From JAISJU01 sp031555675 (GTDB lineage: Bacteria > Bacteroidota > Bacteroidia > Bacteroidales > Paludibacteraceae): DNA of 10,647 bases. The notes beneath the pieces were generated by a model that saw only the letters and a list, made by a program, of their open reading frames with translations, was not told where the DNA came from and did no database searches. Positions 5,355 to 10,647 of this stretch are shown here, one piece after another (the stretch's first letter is position 1; the number at the start of each line of letters is the position of its first letter). The DNA lies in assembly GCA_031555675.1 (NCBI GenBank), contig JAVBUB010000209.1, positions 1 through 10,647 of the forward strand, written 5' to 3'. The translations under genes and the position numbers were made by a program.

Positions 5355-5733
5355 TATTCCGGCTGTTAAAAAGATTTTTTAACGATAGTTTCTTTTTTTT
5401 GAAAACATAAAAGATGTAAGAAGCACTAAATGCCATTAACAACCAATAACCATCGCCAATAGGCGTATCCATATCTTCTTCCTCTTCAAATTCTCCACCA
5501 CCAAGATCAAGGGTACTCATATGAGGAGAATAGTCTTCGTCTTCCAACATAGCTAGTTCATCCGAAAAAAAATATTGATTTTCAGAATTAGTATTAAAGT
5601 CTTTGAAAGGTAAAGAGTAAAAAGCAGAGTCCGATAATTCTTGATCTCCGAAAGGTCTAAATATCTTCGCCTCAATATTTTGAAAAAAAACAACTTCTGC
5701 TAAAATAAGGGTAATCCAAATATTTGATTTCAC
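5347..5733 (-). CDS. Small exported protein with PIGDG, membrane helix and KKKK tail
   Basis: I prefer the GTG at 5731-5733 (128 residues) because it starts directly at a signal-like MKSNIWITLILAEVV; a TTG at 5754 would add seven residues. After the signal peptide (about 1-22) come a stretch with aromatic and acidic residues (PFGDQELSDSAFYSLPF) and an acidic run (EFEEEEDMD at 81-89). The C-terminus has three parts: PIGDG (91-95), a hydrophobic helix (about 96-111) and KKKK (112-115). That layout, short motif plus helix plus basic tail, is like PEP-CTERM or LPXTG sorting tails. I have the impression of seeing P-x-G-D-G variants on small Bacteroidota proteins beside T9SS substrates, but cannot name a family or a sorting enzyme. 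It lies 22 nt after the large surface protein gene and overlaps apbE by 8 bp. A simple single-pass membrane protein is the alternative. Confidence 0.75.
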   Translation of the reverse strand: MKSNIWITLILAEVVFFQNIEAKIFRPFGDQELSDSAFYSLPFKDFNTNSENQYFFSDELAMLEDEDYSPHMSTLDLGGGEFEEEEDMDTPIGDGYWLLMAFSASYIFYVFKKKKLSLKNLFNSRNNA

Positions 5734-5755
5734 GTTTATAGTTTGTTTACACAAA

Positions 5756-8700
5756 TTAATTAATTAATACTTTGGTCGTTTTTTTATTGTTTTTGGTTTC
5801 GACCTGAATAACATAAATCCCGAAAAGTTCATGTACAGGAATGGTACACTTGGGTTGTATTATTTGTTTCTTATGAAGCAATAATTGACCTTGAATATTG
5901 TAGATTTTCACGTCCACAATAGGATCTTCAACAGATGATGAAACATAAAGCTTTTTATTTTGAGCATTCACTTGAATGTCCTGCTGATTACTTATATTCA
6001 TATCTGTTCCAACCGAAACATTTTCTAACAAAACAATCGAATAGCGATCAAATAAATCAATATTCCTATCAGGGTCGCCGGCATTTAAGATTATAGTATA
6101 CTCATTATTCCCCTCGTAAAGAGTATTAATTTTTCCCGAATGACGGTCTTTTATACCAATATTCCTACCGAGCTGTTGAATACCATCTATTCTCAAGGTC
6201 AGATCCGTATCATTGCCACGATGAATAATACCCAATGGAATTTCTGTTGCGTATTTAGAATAATGAGCAATGGACTTATAAGTATCATCTTGATTTATAA
6301 ATATTTCGGGTATCTGAGTGTTTCCTGCAAACATTTTAGTTACTCCACCGGATAGTTCTCCGTCTTCTTCATGCAAAACAAGGCTGGTTGTACCACTACC
6401 TTTTGAATTGGATATGGTAAGTAACAAGGAAAAGAAATCTTTGACTTTTCTGCTACGCAAAGCGTTTTTGTTCTCTGCCATGGATGAATCTATATTTCGA
6501 ACAGTAGTCATGGAAGCATCAAAATTGATAGCCATATTTGTTGATAACGGTTCTACAAAGAATGCTTGCAATGGCGATAATAAGTCGGCTCCCATAGTGC
6601 TGCCTTTTTCCAATTTAATGGCGGAGATTTCCGGATCGGTAGAAGTAATAAAATTACCTTCCTCATCATATTGGGTAACATAAGTATTATCATTTCTAAA
6701 AGTACGGTAATGGGGAGCAATATTATTATGATTATAAAATTTTGCAAAATCCAAATGTGCCATATAGGGATTGCCGATAATTACTTCATAATACTTGGTT
6801 TGTTCATTTTCTTGATATGTTCTGATTTGATCGGCAGGAAGCATTCTTTTACCTGTTTGGTCTATGATAAAACGGTTTCCGAGATAAACAGCCTGTTCGC
6901 CTCTACCATAATCCGGAGTGACATAAATATTTCGCTTTACTTCCTCCCAAGCCAGGTTTTGAGGTACTACTTTATCCGGTTTTCCGGCATAGAAATAACG
7001 GTATGCGGTTGTTCCGCTACCATCTTCATTTACCTTGAATGATTCGTATTGGTTAAAACCGTAGCTTTCACCCGTTGTAGCTTTCGGAAATCCGTATGCG
7101 TTATCTGTTACCTGAGAACCCCATTTTTCGTTCTCGAACCGTGGATATTTTACTATTCCTCCTTTAGAACCAATATTAGTCTGATCGTAAACAGCAGCTG
7201 TAGCATTTCCGGGATTAATGCTATTGGGGCCCTGTGGTATAAGTGTATTACCCAATACGCCAAAAGCAAAACCGTTTCCTACAGACAATGGTATATTATA
7301 AGTCGGCAAAGCTCTTGTGATGGATATTTCGCTGTAACTATCGGTGAATATTCCTCCAAATCGTTCGTATTCTTCTTTTTGTATAATGGGTTGTGATTCG
7401 GAATAACGAGCATATACATTGGGTTTTCCTCCGAAGAATAAGTCACCTGCATACATTTCTTGCAATGGCGCCGAAATCAAATAATAGCGTTCTCTGTTCA
7501 ATAACTGACTGGTAGGTTTCATGTTTTGAAATTTCGAACCATCATAATTTCCGAAATTGAATTCAATAAAAGCTTTATGGTAGGAAAGTAAGTGTTGTTT
7601 GTCTATTTCTCCTCCCATTTCGAAAGTAATTGTGTTGCAAAGGGGATTTATATGGAAAGCATCATCCCATATTTCCCTATCGGCAATAGATATTTCCAAG
7701 TTAGGGTAATAACCGATATAAGGGTACCTTTTCGCTTCACCTGTTTTATTTCCTCCGGGTATAATAACATCGGTACAAACCATGGGTATACCGGCATTAC
7801 TATTTTCGTATACAATAATATTCCCGGCTTTGTCGCCTTCTATATTGTCAAAAACTTTCCAATATTCGTCTTTATTCCAATTATTTGAAGGATTACTGTC
7901 GGTGCTTGCCGGTCCTACCCAAACAGAACGTGGAGAAATATATCTGATGTCAAAATTTTCGTCAAGCGTACAAGTAGAAGCATTGTTCGAAATATGCAAC
8001 TTAAGTGTATGTATAGGTGTATTTAATGCATTATTGCCTTTGAAATCATTTTCTTCAACCGGTTTATTTTTAAAATAAAGGGTTAAACCTAAGGTACTTC
8101 CTGAAACGGCATCTACAGTACCCACGGAATATTTTTCCAAATATTCGGGTTTTTCGGTAGTTCCTTTCGTGTAAATGCTAAACTTATCTCCATTAGCATC
8201 GCGCGATGCGCTTTGAAGGGGAATAATTATTTTTGTTAGATTTTCTTCCGTATAACAAGCCCTGTATGTATAAGTTTCTTGCGAACCTTGTATATATTCT
8301 TTTGAACCAAAATTAACGTATGGAATGTCGTTTACTATGATTTCGTATGTTTTTACGGAACTTGGACAACCTGGTATATGTACACCGTATTTGGTTGTTC
8401 GTGCCGGATTTACAGTAATAGATGCATTGTAATTGCGTAAAGGATATATTGTTCCATCCGCATTATAGTAAAACCACTCCAAACTTCCATCTTCACCTTC
8501 TTGAAGTCCCGACAAAGTGAGGGTATAAGTTTCTCCCGCACAAAGTCCTACAGAGGCATCGTCCCTATCTGATGTAATTTGAATATTAGATGGAGTATAA
8601 GCAAAAATCACAGAAGGAAAACAAGATGCACTTAAAAATTGTTCAACCATAGGTTTTCCATCTTCGGTAATGTATATATAAACCTTATAGTCTCCACTGT

Positions 8701-10647
8701 ATAAAGTCAAACGATTTCCTTCAGGATCTCTGATAACAATATCATTTTCTTTCGGATCGGTTGCTTTAAAGTTATATATGCAAGGATTCGCAGATACGAA
8801 CGGATCTCCTACCGGTGGTACTACATAGTACCAATAGTTACGGGAAGTTGCAATACCATCCAATCCCGATTGATAATATAAAAGATCCATATCATCTTTA
8901 TTCAGGCTAAACACCAAGTCGTATCCATTGTTAAGCGCATCCTGTGTCGTACTTGCCTCGTTTTCTTCGCAGCTTACAAATTCTTTTTTTACCGTTGCAC
9001 GCATTTCCTGTGCCAGGATCTGGATGTTGTCGATTGCAAAATCGTTACCCAAACCTCCCACTTCAACATTCAAAAATTGTACTACAATCTTGCTTCCATC
9101 AGATTTTTTAGGATAAAAATCAAGAAACACATCTTCCCAGCCTCTTGTCATCTCAATATCGCCGGTCCAGTCCTCACCTAGAATAAGACTACCCTTACCC
9201 GCAGCAATCAATTCTTCGGTAGAAAGGTTTTGCTCTGCAGCTGTAGCATTTCCCGAAAGTATACGTAAGTAAATATTGGGTTTAATACGGTAATTTTCAC
9301 CATAACCTCCGTTTCTCAATCCGGTGGTAGCATTGCTGAATTGAGCCATAAATCGCAATGGTATATCTGTACAAATATCAATTTCTTTTGAATAGAATAA
9401 ACCGTTGGCTTTATCATTGGCATTAACAAAATTAAAATAATCGTTCGGATTTGTTTGGGCGTTATAATTTGGAGCTTTCAAGTCATAATTCCAGTCACCA
9501 TTAGTATAACCATTGCAACAAGTACCTATGTTACTTCCATTGCTATTTTTCATGCTCTTAATAATTACATAAGCATTATCATCGGCAAGTCCATATCTTC
9601 CGGTGGTATTACAAGTACCTCCCCATGGATAGTTTGTCACTCCCGAATTAGCCGGATAAGGTTTGTTGTAGTTTTCATTTCCAGGAAAATACGAAGGAGT
9701 TTCACCACTCGGATTCGAATAATCTTCCAAGGATAACTGTTTCCAGTCAAAATTAGGCTCTTCGACCGGAATTACATGGACATTGACGGTAATGTATTTA
9801 CCTGTTTCCAAATTGGCATTACCGGGTTGCGCATTTTTAATATTAAACTTTGGTACATCGTGTACTAAATTAGTGTATGTGTGTCCACCACTTTGCATCA
9901 CAAAGTAAGTATGTATCAACTCTTGTCCATTCCAACCGACAAAATTTTTGTACAACATCTCGGTATTAACCCAAGGTTTATGTGGATTTTGATACCGACT
10001 CTGGAAATAAGAATAACTTTTATCGCCAATAATTTTTATAGTTCCTTTGGCATAATCCAATGGTGTTCCATTTGTTTCTCCATTATTATTCAACGCTTTT
10101 GTTGCATAAGGATCTACCATGTACCAGTCAAATCCCGTCAGCGGACTATTTGATTTAACCGCAATTAGACTATTATCCGGTGTACCAATATCTGAATTTA
10201 ACATTAATTTTGGAAAACCGGCTGTAGATCTTGCCGAAGCATCGCGCGACAGATAACCAAGGTCAATTAAAATTTCTTCCAAATTTTTGGATATACAATC
10301 ATGTTGATCGTAATACAAGTCTATTGTCCACGTATCTGTATCTAGCACCGGTATCTTACGTACATATTTCCATGTTTTTATAGCTTCCTGATAATTTGAG
10401 ATAACCGCTCTAGTGCGAACAATTAATTCGGAATTATTCACGGATAGAAAATCATTGAAATCAATAAGGGTATTATTTTTTACATAATAAGTAATTTCTT
10501 CTTTTAGATAGGTTACATTTGGAATATATGGAAGTGCGTTTTGCAAATCAATGTATCCGCTTTCGCCTAACACAAAATAGATTCTGGAATATTCTTCAAT
10601 ATCATTTATTTTAGTAGAAATGGGATAAACGGAAAAATTTACTTCAG
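5756..10647 (-). CDS. Large multi-domain T9SS-secreted surface protein, 5' end missing (cut by window edge)
   Basis: The frame is open for 1,629 codons and stays open to the right edge, so the N-terminus and signal peptide lie outside. A GTG at 10571-10573 is only an internal codon: the 24 codons before it (EVNFSVYPIS ... RIYF) have no stop. The C-terminus (about 5759-5980) is a typical type A T9SS sorting domain of about 74 residues, with VDVKIYNIQGQLL, GIYVIQVET and the final KVLIN. This domain directs passage across the outer membrane and attachment to the surface or release. Upstream, about 9000-9640 encodes a jelly-roll-like module ending FAIDNIQILAQ, about 8330-8600 an Ig-like domain (VGLCAGETYTLTL ... 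GCPSSVKTYEIIV), and about 7860-7930 a WVGPASTDSNPSNNWN segment seen in Bacteroidota surface proteins. After that come YYLISAPLQEMYAGD (near 7450) and NPYMAHLDF (near 6760). No catalytic motif was found, so an adhesin or structural role is likely. Confidence 0.9.
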   Translation of the reverse strand, partial: EVNFSVYPISTKINDIEEYSRIYFVLGESGYIDLQNALPYIPNVTYLKEEITYYVKNNTLIDFNDFLSVNNSELIVRTRAVISNYQEAIKTWKYVRKIPVLDTDTWTIDLYYDQHDCISKNLEEILIDLGYLSRDASARSTAGFPKLMLNSDIGTPDNSLIAVKSNSPLTGFDWYMVDPYATKALNNNGETNGTPLDYAKGTIKIIGDKSYSYFQSRYQNPHKPWVNTEMLYKNFVGWNGQELIHTYFVMQSGGHTYTNLVHDVPKFNIKNAQPGNANLETGKYITVNVHVIPVEEPNFDWKQLSLEDYSNPSGETPSYFPGNENYNKPYPANSGVTNYPWGGTCNTTGRYGLADDNAYVIIKSMKNSNGSNIGTCCNGYTNGDWNYDLKAPNYNAQTNPNDYFNFVNANDKANGLFYSKEIDICTDIPLRFMAQFSNATTGLRNGGYGENYRIKPNIYLRILSGNATAAEQNLSTEELIAAGKGSLILGEDWTGDIEMTRGWEDVFLDFYPKKSDGSKIVVQFLNVEVGGLGNDFAIDNIQILAQEMRATVKKEFVSCEENEASTTQDALNNGYDLVFSLNKDDMDLLYYQSGLDGIATSRNYWYYVVPPVGDPFVSANPCIYNFKATDPKENDIVIRDPEGNRLTLYSGDYKVYIYITEDGKPMVEQFLSASCFPSVIFAYTPSNIQITSDRDDASVGLCAGETYTLTLSGLQEGEDGSLEWFYYNADGTIYPLRNYNASITVNPARTTKYGVHIPGCPSSVKTYEIIVNDIPYVNFGSKEYIQGSQETYTYRACYTEENLTKIIIPLQSASRDANGDKFSIYTKGTTEKPEYLEKYSVGTVDAVSGSTLGLTLYFKNKPVEENDFKGNNALNTPIHTLKLHISNNASTCTLDENFDIRYISPRSVWVGPASTDSNPSNNWNKDEYWKVFDNIEGDKAGNIIVYENSNAGIPMVCTDVIIPGGNKTGEAKRYPYIGYYPNLEISIADREIWDDAFHINPLCNTITFEMGGEIDKQHLLSYHKAFIEFNFGNYDGSKFQNMKPTSQLLNRERYYLISAPLQEMYAGDLFFGGKPNVYARYSESQPIIQKEEYERFGGIFTDSYSEISITRALPTYNIPLSVGNGFAFGVLGNTLIPQGPNSINPGNATAAVYDQTNIGSKGGIVKYPRFENEKWGSQVTDNAYGFPKATTGESYGFNQYESFKVNEDGSGTTAYRYFYAGKPDKVVPQNLAWEEVKRNIYVTPDYGRGEQAVYLGNRFIIDQTGKRMLPADQIRTYQENEQTKYYEVIIGNPYMAHLDFAKFYNHNNIAPHYRTFRNDNTYVTQYDEEGNFITSTDPEISAIKLEKGSTMGADLLSPLQAFFVEPLSTNMAINFDASMTTVRNIDSSMAENKNALRSRKVKDFFSLLLTISNSKGSGTTSLVLHEEDGELSGGVTKMFAGNTQIPEIFINQDDTYKSIAHYSKYATEIPLGIIHRGNDTDLTLRIDGIQQLGRNIGIKDRHSGKINTLYEGNNEYTIILNAGDPDRNIDLFDRYSIVLLENVSVGTDMNISNQQDIQVNAQNKKLYVSSSVEDPIVDVKIYNIQGQLLLHKKQIIQPKCTIPVHELFGIYVIQVETKNNKKTTKVLIN

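Noticed and set aside
6995..7035. EDGSGTTAYRY in the surface protein as a flavinylation site for ApbE
   Set aside because: It resembles the target motif only loosely and there is no FMN-binding domain around it.
7185..9255. A 17-bp match (GCAGCTGTAGCATTTCC) at about 7195 and about 9235
   Set aside because: Both copies encode the same short GNATAA peptide; with no longer similarity around them this is likely chance or shared codon use, not a domain duplication.
6140..10153. Several plus-strand frames of 60-120 codons, and a minus-strand one at 6553-6747, inside the surface protein gene
   Set aside because: All are overlapping or antisense shadows of one long intact frame with Ig-like and T9SS domains.

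Overview
The window looks like chromosomal DNA from a Bacteroidota, probably Bacteroidales-type, bacterium. The evidence is AT-rich DNA, several TAnnTTTG (-7) promoter boxes, no clear Shine-Dalgarno sites, a very large surface protein ending in a type IX secretion (T9SS) C-terminal sorting domain, and a regulator-like protein of a type I know from this phylum. I see no tRNA, rRNA, CRISPR array, transposase or phage gene.

Left region (1-3178), very AT-rich. Three genes on the minus strand form a likely operon for exported products: a small lipoprotein (826-1116), a secreted eight-cysteine zinc-ribbon-like peptide (595-810), and a two-membrane-segment protein cut by the left edge (1-557). Upstream of them, also on the minus strand, is a stretch with no gene that folds into a long rod of about 180 nt ending in a U-run (about 1203-1383). 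I read it as a structured non-coding RNA, best candidate 6S RNA. Diverging from it on the plus strand is a two-gene unit: a 184-residue regulator-like protein (1598-2152) and a membrane-tethered Hanks-type Ser/Thr kinase (2183-3178).

Middle region (3179-4280). A 316-bp intergenic stretch holds a good promoter, a small hairpin, a tandem ATGACCCCAA repeat with overlapping tiny ORFs, and a perfect 27-bp inverted repeat. It leads into a conserved housekeeping tatD-type metal-dependent hydrolase (3495-4280) with visibly higher GC.

Right region (4374-10647), all on the minus strand: a T9SS-exported multi-domain surface protein (5756 to beyond the right edge), a 128-residue small protein with a PIGDG / membrane helix / KKKK tail, and an exported ApbE-type FAD:protein FMN transferase. 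The small gaps and an 8-bp overlap suggest one transcript. tatD and apbE converge with only 93 bp between them and no convincing terminator.

How they may work together is inference. The left block looks like a signalling cassette: kinase plus putative DNA-binding partner, divergent from exported sensor- or effector-like small proteins. The right block looks like a cell-surface and periplasmic export unit. Both end genes are incomplete, so neither operon can be described in full.
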